Positions 30,092 to 40,054 of a stretch of 64,000 nucleotides of DNA are shown one piece after another. The DNA lies in contig JAIFLV010000010.1 in NCBI GenBank assembly GCA_020048895.1, positions 1-64,000 on the forward strand, written 5' to 3'. The position numbers and the translations under genes are program-made. The stretch comes from Rhodoferax sp. (GTDB lineage: Bacteria; Pseudomonadota; Gammaproteobacteria; Burkholderiales; Burkholderiaceae_C). The first letter of the stretch is position 1; each line of letters opens with the position of its first letter. The notes beneath the pieces are model-generated. The model did no database searches and was not told the origin of the DNA. It saw nothing but the letters and a program-made list of their open reading frames with translations.

Positions 30092-31324
30092 TTAGGGAGC
30101 AGTGCGGCCGCTCATCCCGAGTGCTTTGCCGACGGCCCAGCTGTTTAGCCGATGGCGCAGCGTCGTGCGCGTCAGGGTGAGTGATTCAATGTCTAATGGA
30201 GCCAGAGTCAATGAGCGATAGCCGTCTGCGGTGACAAGCACGGTGTCGCTGTGCCGGTAGCCGCCGACCCCCTGTTCGTACAAGCCAGGCTCTATGGAGA
30301 TCACCATGTTCTGTTGCAGTACGTGCGTACTGCCCTCAGCAATCCATGGTGCCTCGTGATTGCCCAAACCGAATCCGTGTCCGCATCGGTGCAGACGGGT
30401 CTGAAATTCGGCGAACCCGGCGTCGCCCAGGAACCTGTTCACTGCAGCGTCAATCTCGGCACACTCCATGCCGGGCCGAATCAGGGCGAAGGCGATTTTC
30501 CGTGCACTTTCAATCAAGCAAAACATGTCGCGCTCGTGCGATGTTGGAGTCTGGGTGAAGAAGGTCCGCTCGCTCTCAGCTGCGTAGCCGTTTACGCGTG
30601 TGAGGACCATCGCGACATGAGGCCCCCCGCGTAAACGATCCGTCAGTCTGGGTACAGAGTGCGGCTCGGCACTGATCGGGGCGGGCCAAGCGCCCGCAAT
30701 GACCTTGGTTGCCAGCGCATCCCAATCGGTCACCTCACGTATGATTTTTCTCTGCAGCGATTGGCTCGGCATATAGGTTTCTGCTGCACTCGCACCGTTC
30801 CAGGCCTTGCGAAGAATTTCGTTGACGCCCCAATCCGCATACCGTGCGGCCCGCTCGATCTGCACGATCTCCCCACGGGACTTGACCATGCGCAGTTCAC
30901 CGATGGGGTCAGACGCACGTCCGCCGGACTTAAGCAAAACAGCAGCAACGCTCAGAGGTGTGCTGTCATCAAAACCAAAGCTGGATTCGCTGAGGTTGGT
31001 GTTCAGCAGCTGTTCGGCCCACCCTTGGCCAGGCGGCGCTGGGAACTCGCGGTATGTCAACACACAACTGGCTTCGATCCCCCATGCCTTACCCATGTGA
31101 TCGCGCTCCATTGCGGGCACCAGCATGCGGCGCGAGCCGTCAGCGCCGATGATGAGGAAGAACGGACGCTCCAGCGGCTCGAAAGTAGCCCCCGTCAGAT
31201 AAAAGATGTTATCGGTGGTGGTCGCAACAAAGTGGTCGAGGTCTGCGCTGCGAATCGCTTTGACCAACGCGTCATGTCGACGACTGTATTCGATGATTTC
31301 TAAACCATTAAAGTTGCGATTCAT
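30092..31324 (-). CDS. M24-family metallopeptidase (Xaa-Pro aminopeptidase/creatinase-like)
   Basis: N-terminal DLDHFVATTTDNIFYLTGATFEPLERPFFLIIG; LHRCGHGFGLGNHEAPWIAEGSTHVLQQNMVISIEPGLYEQGVGGYRHSDTVLVT. Confidence 0.88.
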   Translation of the reverse strand: MNRNFNGLEIIEYSRRHDALVKAIRSADLDHFVATTTDNIFYLTGATFEPLERPFFLIIGADGSRRMLVPAMERDHMGKAWGIEASCVLTYREFPAPPGQGWAEQLLNTNLSESSFGFDDSTPLSVAAVLLKSGGRASDPIGELRMVKSRGEIVQIERAARYADWGVNEILRKAWNGASAAETYMPSQSLQRKIIREVTDWDALATKVIAGAWPAPISAEPHSVPRLTDRLRGGPHVAMVLTRVNGYAAESERTFFTQTPTSHERDMFCLIESARKIAFALIRPGMECAEIDAAVNRFLGDAGFAEFQTRLHRCGHGFGLGNHEAPWIAEGSTHVLQQNMVISIEPGLYEQGVGGYRHSDTVLVTADGYRSLTLAPLDIESLTLTRTTLRHRLNSWAVGKALGMSGRTAP

Positions 31325-31333
31325 AGCGTTTCC

Positions 31334-31675
31334 TTAGGTTGCGAGCGTGGCCGTGGTGACAAGTACGCCGAAGCTGTTGATAGCGATGGCGGACCAACGA
31401 CTGGCCGCACTGGCGTATTCGTTTGCGTTGCCTCGAAGGTGACGGTAGACGCCGCCATAGGCAATGAGAAAAAGCATGGCCACCAGCGCAGCATTGGCGC
31501 CGGGAACTTGGTAATGCCGCAAAGCCGCGCACGCGGCGTACAGGGACATAGTCAACAACCCGCCGCGTGGATCTACGGGTGTGAGCGTTCTGCCGGTTCG
31601 TAGGCGATGGGCCCAACTCATCAGGTTCGCCCCTGCCCCAAGCGCAACATAGAGCATCTGCAACGAAAGCATCAT
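31334..31675 (-). CDS. Small membrane protein, 113 aa, unknown function
   Basis: MMLSLQMLYVALGAGANLMSW... overlaps MFS stop by 4 bp (ATGA) and ends 9 bp before the M24 start; several TM segments. Confidence 0.65.
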   Translation of the reverse strand: MMLSLQMLYVALGAGANLMSWAHRLRTGRTLTPVDPRGGLLTMSLYAACAALRHYQVPGANAALVAMLFLIAYGGVYRHLRGNANEYASAASRWSAIAINSFGVLVTTATLAT

Positions 31676-32928
31676 GCGGCGGCTTTGTGACCCAGCCGCG
31701 AGCGTGCCGGGTGCGTCTCCGGTGTCATTGCAAGTGCTAGGAATGTGACCGCAGCGCCGATCGTCACATAGAACAGCGGAGCAAACGTCATGCCCTTGCT
31801 GAGCGCGAGCGCATTCACAGCGGGCGCCATCGCGCCGAACACCATAACGCCCAGGCTGTAGCCCAGGCCGACCCCGGTGGCCCGCTTTGTGGGGGGAAAG
31901 TTCTCCACCATAAGTGGCAAACCGGCCCCGGCAATGAACCCCAGTGCTGCGGCGCATGTCCATTGAAATGCCGCCATGGACATAACCGATGGCGCGGTCA
32001 GCAGCGCCGTAAATAGCGGCCAAGCGGCTACAACTCCGATTGCCAGGGCGGTGTACATCACTCTTTTGCGTCCGTGGATATCGGACAACCAACCACCGAC
32101 CACGGCGGTCAATGATGTGACAACGCTCGCGCCCATGGCGATCGCCATGCCCGCACCCATATTGATGCCCAGTTGTTTGGCAGCGTATACAGGCATGAAA
32201 ACGATGACCACATAGAACACGGTCAAACCGAAGGCTGTCAATCCGGCGACCCGTAGAACCATCCTTGCGGTGCCAACTTCCGTTGTCTTTGCGGTCGGCA
32301 CCACCTTCGGATGCTCTTCATGAATACCGCGACGTACCCAATACCCTACCGGCACAATGAGCAAGCCTGCGGCATAGCCAATGCGCCAACCCCAGTCGTT
32401 GGTGACCTCTGTACCAAGCAGGCCGTAGCAGAGCATCGCCACAAGTCCAGCCGCGGCAACGCCTAGATAGGTCGACCCAGAAAACAATCCACCCCAACGC
32501 CCGCGTCGGTCCAATGGGGCAGCTTCAATGGCCATTGCTGCTGCTGCTCCGGTCTCGCCCGCTGCGGCCAGTCCGGCGATCAATCGCGCGATCACAACCA
32601 TCGCTGTGCCAAGCGCGCCGGCGTCCCTGTGCGATGGTGCAACCACTACCAATAGCGTGGCGAGGCCCATCAGGAGCAATGTCAGGATCAGCACGGGTTT
32701 ACGACCCCACAGGTAAGCCTTGCGACCGAAGAAGTAGGCGCCAAGCGGGCGCGCGATGAATCCCGCTGCAAAGGCGGTATAGGCCGACATGGTTGACAAC
32801 AAGGGATCGGTTGCAGGAAAGAAGTTCGCGCCGATAGCCACCGCAAAGAAGCCGTAGAGCGTGAAGTCGAACCACTCCATGAAGTTCCCGATGGCAGAGG
32901 CCTTCAACGTCTTTTTTTGCGAATGCAT
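31672..32928 (-). CDS. MFS transporter, metabolite:H+ symporter (MHS) type
   Basis: KTLKASAIGNFMEWFDFTLYGFFAVAIGANFFPATDPLLSTMSAYTAFAAGFIARPLGAYFFGRKAYLWGRKPVL. Confidence 0.9.
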   Translation of the reverse strand: MHSQKKTLKASAIGNFMEWFDFTLYGFFAVAIGANFFPATDPLLSTMSAYTAFAAGFIARPLGAYFFGRKAYLWGRKPVLILTLLLMGLATLLVVVAPSHRDAGALGTAMVVIARLIAGLAAAGETGAAAAMAIEAAPLDRRGRWGGLFSGSTYLGVAAAGLVAMLCYGLLGTEVTNDWGWRIGYAAGLLIVPVGYWVRRGIHEEHPKVVPTAKTTEVGTARMVLRVAGLTAFGLTVFYVVIVFMPVYAAKQLGINMGAGMAIAMGASVVTSLTAVVGGWLSDIHGRKRVMYTALAIGVVAAWPLFTALLTAPSVMSMAAFQWTCAAALGFIAGAGLPLMVENFPPTKRATGVGLGYSLGVMVFGAMAPAVNALALSKGMTFAPLFYVTIGAAVTFLALAMTPETHPARSRLGHKAAA

Positions 32929-33045
32929 ATGTGCACGCTTTCTTGATGTTTAACGAGATGAATTGTTGGGCCAATGGCTCGCTCGCAAGCATTCATATCT
33001 GGACACAAAGCATTCATTTATGGACAATCAACTTAGGAGATTCCC

Positions 33046-34068
33046 TTGCCAACCCTCATCGATTCGGTCAGTCCGCGGCATCTTGCAGCCCTGGTTAACT
33101 ACCTGGAGCAGGACGGCTTTCTGTTTACGAGTGCGCTTAAGCGGGCTGGTCTCACGCGTGCGATGCTCGAATGGGATCGGATACCCATCCCTGCTGTTTT
33201 GTCTGCAATGCAGGAGATCGTCCGTGCCTCCAAGCGTACCGATCTGGGATTCGTCCGGGGCCTCATAACCCACCCTGGAGTCGACCACGTCGCGTTTCAG
33301 TTGCTATTGAGTGCGCCCAACTTGCGTGAGGGGCTGAAAACGGTGGCGCCTTACATCCAGTTGCTGTCCGCCGCGATTCGTATGCAATGTCGCGACGAGC
33401 AGGACGCCTTCGTCGTGGAATGGTCGATAGCGCAACCCATGCCATACGAAATGAGCTTGATTGCACTCGAGACAGTAGCCGTTTCTTCGCACCGGCAACT
33501 TCTGTTCCTGCTGCAGCAAAACGATGTGGCCTATGAGATGCAGTTTTCCTGGCCGCCACCGCCGCATGCAGCCCGGTATCGGGAGCTCAAGAGTCCCAGA
33601 GTCACCTTCGGGGGCGGGGGAGTGCCAACGGCCAGCTTTAGGCTCCCCAACCATCTAGCGGATCGACCACTGCCGATGGCCGATGAGCGCGCGTTGCGCG
33701 AAGCAGCAATCCATGCAAGTGAGATGCTTAAGGAACTTGCACAGAGCAGATCATTTGGTGAGTGGGTTCGGCATGTGCTCAACACGGTCGATGAAGAGCT
33801 GCTGGGTCAGGAGGAAGTCGCGCGCCTGTTGCGCATATCGGGCAAAACGCTTTCACGGTACCTCGCCCAAGAGGACCTTCGATTCGGCGAGATTGCACAA
33901 AGTGTGCGCCTGACACGAGCTAAGGAGTTTCTCTTCAACTCCAACCTGAGCGTTACAGACATTAGCCACAAATTGGGTTACTCGACCTCGGCTAATTTCG
34001 TTCGCTCCTTCAAGGCACTGACGGGGAGCACGCCTGCACAGTTCCGACGCAACAGCGCTGCGCCGTGA
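33046..34068 (+). CDS. AraC-family transcriptional regulator with arabinose-binding-type N-terminal domain (TTG start)
   Basis: C-terminal HTH: SVTDISHKLGYSTSANFVRSFKALTGSTPAQFRR; AGGAGA RBS before TTG at 33046. Confidence 0.88.
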   Translation: MPTLIDSVSPRHLAALVNYLEQDGFLFTSALKRAGLTRAMLEWDRIPIPAVLSAMQEIVRASKRTDLGFVRGLITHPGVDHVAFQLLLSAPNLREGLKTVAPYIQLLSAAIRMQCRDEQDAFVVEWSIAQPMPYEMSLIALETVAVSSHRQLLFLLQQNDVAYEMQFSWPPPPHAARYRELKSPRVTFGGGGVPTASFRLPNHLADRPLPMADERALREAAIHASEMLKELAQSRSFGEWVRHVLNTVDEELLGQEEVARLLRISGKTLSRYLAQEDLRFGEIAQSVRLTRAKEFLFNSNLSVTDISHKLGYSTSANFVRSFKALTGSTPAQFRRNSAAP

Positions 34069-34681
34069 ACTATGTATGAGTTGCCTCGATTTGTGTTCTG
34101 AGAACCGTCGTTTTTTCTGCACTTCAGACAACGTAATCGTGACCCACTGCATGGCTGTGGCCCATTTTTTAAATGGACGCCAATTTAGGTATCGGTCGGA
34201 TTGGGCACTCTGCCTAATTCTGCGTCAAGCAACTGTTTGGACTTGATCTGGACCACCGGAAACCGGTCGCTCATGACCGGCTCCGTCAAGCCCAATGCAG
34301 TGCTTTCGCCCATCCAACAACCACCAAGAAGGCGGGCATCGGGGCATGCGGACGTAGGCTCCATTCGCTGTTGCCACACAGGCTGCGCGCAAACCGCTTT
34401 TTTGGCGCACCGACGGAGGCATGCAGGATATGGACGCCGACGATCCTCATTCGGCCTCGCTGAGGCAGAACGACACGCGTCGGAGAATTCACACTGCGCC
34501 TCCCGCGTTGCGCATGATGTCAGCGCGTATTTCACCAGCAAAATCGCTCGCTAGCGCCTGTCAGTCGTGCGTGATGCGCTACTGAAGTTGTAGCGCCGTT
34601 ACTTTCTTAGGCGCGGCTGTGATTCGCGTTGTGAGGGAACCCGTGCAAAAGCCGTTTCAGTTTCAGTCGCACCCATCGCGT

Positions 34682-37285
34682 TCAATGGGAAAAGCTGAAC
34701 TGCCCTGGCGCCTTGATGGTGTCCACCGCCACGTGAATCGTGTCCTTGGGCGCAAACTCGCCCTGCAGCAGCAATGTTGACAGCGGGTTTTCAATGCGCT
34801 GCTGGATTGCACGCTTAAGCGGGCGCGCGCCAAACACCGGGTCAAAACCTACCTTGGCAAGCTCTGCCACCGCAGCGTCCGACACTTGCAACGTCAGGTC
34901 CATGCGGGCGAGTCGGGTGATCAACACCTGCAACTGGATCTTGGCGATGTCGGCAATGTGCGCGGCGTCGAGCGCGTGAAAGACCACCGTCTCGTCAATG
35001 CGATTGAGGAATTCGGGTCGGAAGTGGTTCTTCAGCTCGGCGGTGACTGCATCCTTGATGTCTTCACGGTCCTGCCCCACCATGCTTTGAATCATCTGGC
35101 TGCCAATATTGCTGGTCATCACGATCACCGTGTTCTTGAAGTCCACGGTACGACCCTGTCCATCGGTCAGGCGGCCGTCGTCAAGTACCTGCAGCAGCAC
35201 GTTGAACACATCGGGGTGCGCCTTTTCCACCTCATCGAGCAGCAGCACCGCATAGGGTTTGCGCCGCACCGCTTCGGTGAGGTAACCGCCCTCCTCATAG
35301 CCCACATAGCCGGGCGGCGCGCCAATAAGACGGGCTACGGAGTGCTTTTCCATGAACTCGCTCATGTCGATGCGAATCAGGTGGTCTTCACTGTCAAACA
35401 GGAAGCCAGCCAGCGCCTTACACAACTCGGTCTTGCCCACACCGGTGGGGCCGAGGAACAAAAACGAGCCTGTCGGCCGATTAGGGTCGCTCAAGCCCGA
35501 GCGCGAGCGGCGGATGGCGTTGGCGACAGCACCAATCGCTTCGTTCTGCCCCACCACGCGCTGGTGCAGCTTGCCTTCCATCTGCAGCAACTTGTCCTTT
35601 TCGCCCTGCATCATCTTGGAGACAGGAATCCCGGTAGCCCGGCTTACCACCTCCGCAATTTCATCGGCGCCCACCATGGTGCGCAGCAACTGGGCCCGGC
35701 CGCCGTCTTTGGCGTTCTGGGCCTTTCCTGCCTCTTGGTTTTGTGCATCGCTGAGTCGTTTATCCAGCTCGGGAAGTTTGCCATATTGCAGCTCCCCGGC
35801 TTTGTTGAAGTCGCCCTTGTCGGTCAGTTCCTTGATTTGGAATAGAAGTTTCTCCCTTTCCTGCATGATGGTCTTCGACCATTGCGCCTGGGCTTGTTCC
35901 ACTTTCCAGATTTCCTCCAGATCAGCAATCTCTTTTTGCAACCCGGTGATCTCTTCGTTGATCAGTTCCAGGCGCTTCTGCGACGCTTCGTCTTTCTCGC
36001 GCTTTACCGCTTCACGTTCAATCTTCAACTGAATCAGGCGGCGGTCTTTCTTGTCCATGACCTCGGGCTTGGAGTCCAGTTCGATCTTGATCTTGGACGC
36101 CGCTTCATCGATCAGGTCAATGGCCTTGTCGGGCAAAAAGCGGTCGGTGATGTAGCGGTTGGACAGTTCTGCTGCCGCCACGATGGCCGGGTCGGTGATT
36201 TGCACGCCATGATGCGTCTCATACCGCTCTTTCAGGCCCCGCAAGATGGCAATCGTCGCCTCGACCGTGGGTTCGCCCACCAGAATCTTCTGGAAACGGC
36301 GCTCCAGAGCTGCGTCTTTCTCAATGTACTTGCGGTATTCATCGAGCGTTGTCGCGCCTACGCAGTGCAGTTCACCGCGTGCCAGGGCGGGTTTGAGCAT
36401 GTTGCCCGCGTCCATGGCACCTTCTGCCTTGCCGGCTCCCACCATAGTGTGCAATTCATCGATGAAGACAATGGTCTGGCCTTCATCCTTGGCCAGGTCT
36501 TTGAGCACATTCTTCAGGCGCTCCTCGAACTCGCCACGGAACTTGGCACCCGCCAGCAAAGCCGCCATGTCCAGGCTCAGTACCCGTTTGCCTTTGAGCG
36601 ACTCGGGCACCGCGCCATCCACAATGCGCTGCGCCAGGCCCTCCACGATGGCAGTCTTACCCACGCCCGGTTCTCCGATCAGCACCGGATTGTTCTTCGT
36701 GCGGCGCTGTAGCACCTGAATGGCACGCCGAATTTCATCGTCGCGGCCTATGACCGGGTCGAGCTTGCCCATGCGGGCGCGCTCGGTGAGGTCGATGCAA
36801 TACTTCTTGAGCGATTCGCGTTGGTCTTCGGCATCGGCACTGTCGACCTTTTGGCCGCCACGCACCGCATCAATGGCGGCTTCCAGGCTCTTGCGCGTCA
36901 TGCCATTGCTGCGGACGAGATTGCCTACCTCGACCTTGCTGTCGGCGAGGACCAGCAGGAACAGTTCGCCGGCGACAAATTGATCGCCGCGTTTGATGGA
37001 TTCCTTCTCTGCCGCCTGAAGCAACACACCCATGTCACGGTCCACCGTGATCTGCTCCTGGCCTTGCACCTGGGGCTGTTTCTTCACGTAGCCTTCAGCC
37101 GCCGCAAGCAACTGCGCCACATTGACACCGGCGCGTTGTAACAGTGCCTGGGGGCCGTCCGCTTGCCGCAACATGGCGACCAGCACATGTGCGGGTGTGA
37201 TGTAGGCGTGGTCATTGCTCAGTGCCAGGGTCTGTGCCTCGCCAAGGGCTTCCTGAAATTTGGTGGTGAGTTTTTCGATTCGCAT
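34682..37285 (-). CDS. clpB: ATP-dependent chaperone ClpB
   Basis: 867 aa; [55 protein letters not shown], coiled-coil middle domain. Confidence 0.97.
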   Translation of the reverse strand: MRIEKLTTKFQEALGEAQTLALSNDHAYITPAHVLVAMLRQADGPQALLQRAGVNVAQLLAAAEGYVKKQPQVQGQEQITVDRDMGVLLQAAEKESIKRGDQFVAGELFLLVLADSKVEVGNLVRSNGMTRKSLEAAIDAVRGGQKVDSADAEDQRESLKKYCIDLTERARMGKLDPVIGRDDEIRRAIQVLQRRTKNNPVLIGEPGVGKTAIVEGLAQRIVDGAVPESLKGKRVLSLDMAALLAGAKFRGEFEERLKNVLKDLAKDEGQTIVFIDELHTMVGAGKAEGAMDAGNMLKPALARGELHCVGATTLDEYRKYIEKDAALERRFQKILVGEPTVEATIAILRGLKERYETHHGVQITDPAIVAAAELSNRYITDRFLPDKAIDLIDEAASKIKIELDSKPEVMDKKDRRLIQLKIEREAVKREKDEASQKRLELINEEITGLQKEIADLEEIWKVEQAQAQWSKTIMQEREKLLFQIKELTDKGDFNKAGELQYGKLPELDKRLSDAQNQEAGKAQNAKDGGRAQLLRTMVGADEIAEVVSRATGIPVSKMMQGEKDKLLQMEGKLHQRVVGQNEAIGAVANAIRRSRSGLSDPNRPTGSFLFLGPTGVGKTELCKALAGFLFDSEDHLIRIDMSEFMEKHSVARLIGAPPGYVGYEEGGYLTEAVRRKPYAVLLLDEVEKAHPDVFNVLLQVLDDGRLTDGQGRTVDFKNTVIVMTSNIGSQMIQSMVGQDREDIKDAVTAELKNHFRPEFLNRIDETVVFHALDAAHIADIAKIQLQVLITRLARMDLTLQVSDAAVAELAKVGFDPVFGARPLKRAIQQRIENPLSTLLLQGEFAPKDTIHVAVDTIKAPGQFSFSH

Positions 37286-37383
37286 AAGAATGTCCTTTGA
37301 TTGCCTCAGACGTTGGGCACTTTCCGCTCATTTCAAGGGACGGGCTTGTGGAGGCCCCCAGTCGCGGTCAATACAATGGCACT

Positions 37384-37971
37384 ATGGATATCCACCAGCT
37401 TTCCGTCGACTACAGTGAGGAACAAGACCGCATCTTGATTCGTATCAATACGAGCCAAGCCGAGGAATTGCGGTTCTGGCTGACACGCCGCATGACGCAC
37501 AAGTTGTGGCCCACCTTCAACCAGGTGGTGGCCAGCCACACGGTGCGTTTCGGCAAGTTGATGGACACGCCCAATCCGCATCCGGGCACGCTGGACGACT
37601 CAGCCCAGTCGCTGATGGCCGACTTTCACCGCAACGAGGCGCTCAAGCGAGCCGACTTCAATACGCCTTACAACAGCGGCGCCAACAGTTTGCCGCTGGG
37701 AGAGGCACCTTTGGTGGTGACGGAGGTCAAGCTCACGTCGCTGGGCACGGGGCAATTGCAAATCAAGCTCAGTGAGCAACTGGTGGGTAAAGCCAGCCAG
37801 CGCTCGTGTCAGCTGGAAGTGCCCACGCATCTTGCGCATGGCCTGATGCACTTGCTGGACCAATGTCTGGCCCGCTCGGGCTGGAGTGATCCGGCGCCAC
37901 ACACGGCCGCTCAGCCCGATGAGCCAGAAGCCGCACCGGTGGAAGAAAAACGCCCACGCTATCTGAACTGA
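37384..37971 (+). CDS. Conserved hypothetical protein (195 aa)
   Basis: MDIHQLSVDYSEEQDRILIRINTSQAEELRFWLTRRMTHKLWP; ATG at 37384 divergent from clpB. Confidence 0.7.
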   Translation: MDIHQLSVDYSEEQDRILIRINTSQAEELRFWLTRRMTHKLWPTFNQVVASHTVRFGKLMDTPNPHPGTLDDSAQSLMADFHRNEALKRADFNTPYNSGANSLPLGEAPLVVTEVKLTSLGTGQLQIKLSEQLVGKASQRSCQLEVPTHLAHGLMHLLDQCLARSGWSDPAPHTAAQPDEPEAAPVEEKRPRYLN

Positions 37972-37988
37972 GGCAACTTTCCGGGGCG

Positions 37989-38483
37989 TCAGGCGTTGCG
38001 CGCCTGGATGCCCCAGCGGGCCAGCGCTGCGTCATCGGAAACCCTGGCGTCTACCCACTGTGCGCCGTCAGCCGTCTGCTCTTTTTTCCAGAAGGGTGCC
38101 TGGGTTTTCAGGTAGTCCATAAGGAATTCGCAGGCCTGAAAGCTCTCGCCACGGTGGGCCGAGGTCACCGCCACCAGCACAATCGGATCACCCGCGTGCA
38201 ACACGCCAACCCTATGAACGACGCGGGCGGCGTAAATATCAAACCGAGCGTGAGCGGCATCGATCATCGCTTCGATCGACTGCTCGGTCATGCCGGGATA
38301 GTGCTCGAGTTCGAGCGACTGGACGGCACTGGCTTGCGGTTCTGCGGGGTTATTGCGGTCTCGAACCGTCCCTAGAAAGCTGCACACCGCACCCACCCGA
38401 AAGTCTTCTGCGCGCAGGGCAGCGAGTTCAGCGGACACGTCAAATTCGTGCGTTTGAATGGAAACCCGTTGTTGCGAAGTCAT
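37989..38483 (-). CDS. moaE: Molybdopterin synthase catalytic subunit MoaE
   Basis: GAVCSFLGTVRDRNNP, LELEHYPGMTEQSIEAMI, VHRVGVLHAGDPIVLVAVTSAHRGESFQACEFLMDYLKTQAPFWKKE. Confidence 0.94.
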   Translation of the reverse strand: MTSQQRVSIQTHEFDVSAELAALRAEDFRVGAVCSFLGTVRDRNNPAEPQASAVQSLELEHYPGMTEQSIEAMIDAAHARFDIYAARVVHRVGVLHAGDPIVLVAVTSAHRGESFQACEFLMDYLKTQAPFWKKEQTADGAQWVDARVSDDAALARWGIQARNA

Positions 38484-38553
38484 ACAGAAAATAAGCCTCT
38501 AGCGCACGCCAGACTAGCGTAAGCAGCTATTGAAAGCATAGCATTCGACATCA

Positions 38554-38805
38554 CTAGCCGCCTGTCACCGGGGGGAAGAACGCCACCTCACAGTCTTCGC
38601 TCAGCGCCGCGGTATCGTCCACCAGTGTTTGGTTCAATGCAGCCCGCACAGAGCGTCCGCTGGCCAAGACCTGCGCATAGGCACCGCCCCGTGCCACCAG
38701 GGCATCACGCAGTTCCCCCACCGTGGTGGCGTTGCAATCAAACACCTCGCTGCCGGTTTCCAGCGCCTCGCGAATGGAGGCGAAATAGCGCAATCGAATC
38801 TTCAT
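38554..38805 (-). CDS. moaD: Molybdopterin synthase sulfur carrier subunit MoaD
   Basis: MKIRLRYFASIREALETGSE...CEVFFPPVTGG-type GG terminus (VAFFPPVTGG). Confidence 0.92.
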   Translation of the reverse strand: MKIRLRYFASIREALETGSEVFDCNATTVGELRDALVARGGAYAQVLASGRSVRAALNQTLVDDTAALSEDCEVAFFPPVTGG

Positions 38806-40031
38806 GACAACAACTCCGAGACGCCCACGTAGCGCACCAAATCGCCGGCTGCGATGGTTTGCCCGCCGGGGTTGTCCACCAGCCCATCGCCCCACACCAC
38901 CGATGTCAGCACGCCCGAGCTCTGGTTCGGGAACAAATCCAGACCGCCGTTGGCATTTCGGCGCACCCGCAAAAATTCCTGGCGTTTATCGGCCTTGGGC
39001 CAAGCGAAATCTGCACGAGCAGCTACCGAATGCATAGCAACATCCGCCACCCCCTGCAAGCGCAGCAAGAAAGGGCGCACCAGCAGCAGAAAAGTCACCA
39101 GGCTGGACACCGGGTTGCCCGGCAAACCAATGAAATGGGTCCGATCCACTTGGCCGTAGGCAAAGGGTTTGCCAGGTTTGATGGCGATCTGCCACAGGTC
39201 CAATGCCCCCAAACTTTGCACTGCGGGTTTGATATGGTCTTCTTCTCCCACCGACACGCCACCGCTGGTGAGTATCAGATCGTGCTTCCGCGCCGCGTCA
39301 CTCAAAGCTGCGACCGTAGCATCGAGTCGATCCGGCACGATCCCGAAATCGGTGACGATGCAACCCAGGCGCTTGAGAAGTGCGGCCAGAAAGAACCGGT
39401 TGGAGTTGTATATGGCACCAGGTCGCATCTCCTGCGGCGCCACGGTGCCCGGCATGACGAGTTCGTCCCCGGTGGAAAACAGGGCGACCCGCGGCCGTTT
39501 TGCCACCGCCAGGCTGTTCAAGCCGATGCTGGCAGCCAACCCGAGTTCCGCCGGACCGAGCCGCTGCCCGGCGCGTAGCACGACCTGCCCACGCGCTACA
39601 TCCTCACCGGCGCGCCGAATGTGTTGGCCTGGAGTAGGAACTGCCTCGATCTGCACGCCACCTTCACAGTCATTGACCAGGCGGCAGTCTTCCTGCATGA
39701 CGACTGCGTCGGCTCCGGGGGGAATCGGCGCACCGGTAAAGATGCGGGCACAGGTAAAGGGCTCGACCAACTGGCCGCTGCTGCCAGCCGCAATACGCTG
39801 GGTAACCGAAAACACCGCCCCGCTCTGGGAAACATCGGCACATCGCACTGCATAACCGTCCATGGCACTGTTGTCCTGGGGCGGAACGTGCAGTTCAGAT
39901 GCCACGTCCTGCGCCAGAATGCGGCCATCAGCGTCAAGCGTGGCGACCGTTTCCACCCCCAGCCCGGATTCCGCTGCAACCAGCAGCGACTCAAGCGCCT
40001 GGGGCAAAGGCATCAACGCGGCACGAACCAT
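38802..40031 (-). CDS. moeA: Molybdopterin molybdenumtransferase MoeA
   Basis: PPQDNSAMDGYAVR, IFTGAPIPPGADAVVMQED, LTSGGVSVGEEDH, GLPGNPVSSLVTFLLLVRPFL. Confidence 0.93.
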   Translation of the reverse strand: MVRAALMPLPQALESLLVAAESGLGVETVATLDADGRILAQDVASELHVPPQDNSAMDGYAVRCADVSQSGAVFSVTQRIAAGSSGQLVEPFTCARIFTGAPIPPGADAVVMQEDCRLVNDCEGGVQIEAVPTPGQHIRRAGEDVARGQVVLRAGQRLGPAELGLAASIGLNSLAVAKRPRVALFSTGDELVMPGTVAPQEMRPGAIYNSNRFFLAALLKRLGCIVTDFGIVPDRLDATVAALSDAARKHDLILTSGGVSVGEEDHIKPAVQSLGALDLWQIAIKPGKPFAYGQVDRTHFIGLPGNPVSSLVTFLLLVRPFLLRLQGVADVAMHSVAARADFAWPKADKRQEFLRVRRNANGGLDLFPNQSSGVLTSVVWGDGLVDNPGGQTIAAGDLVRYVGVSELLS

Positions 40032-40054
40032 GGTGGACACGGGATTTGGCGGAG

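Noticed and set aside
31334-32092. 252-aa version of the small membrane protein extending into the MFS gene
   Set aside because: The upstream part overlaps MFS coding sequence out of frame; the 113-aa form from 31675 with ATGA overlap is far more plausible.
34886-36712. Long + strand ORFs inside clpB (319 and 276 aa)
   Set aside because: Antisense shadow ORFs; clpB motifs on the opposite strand are unambiguous.
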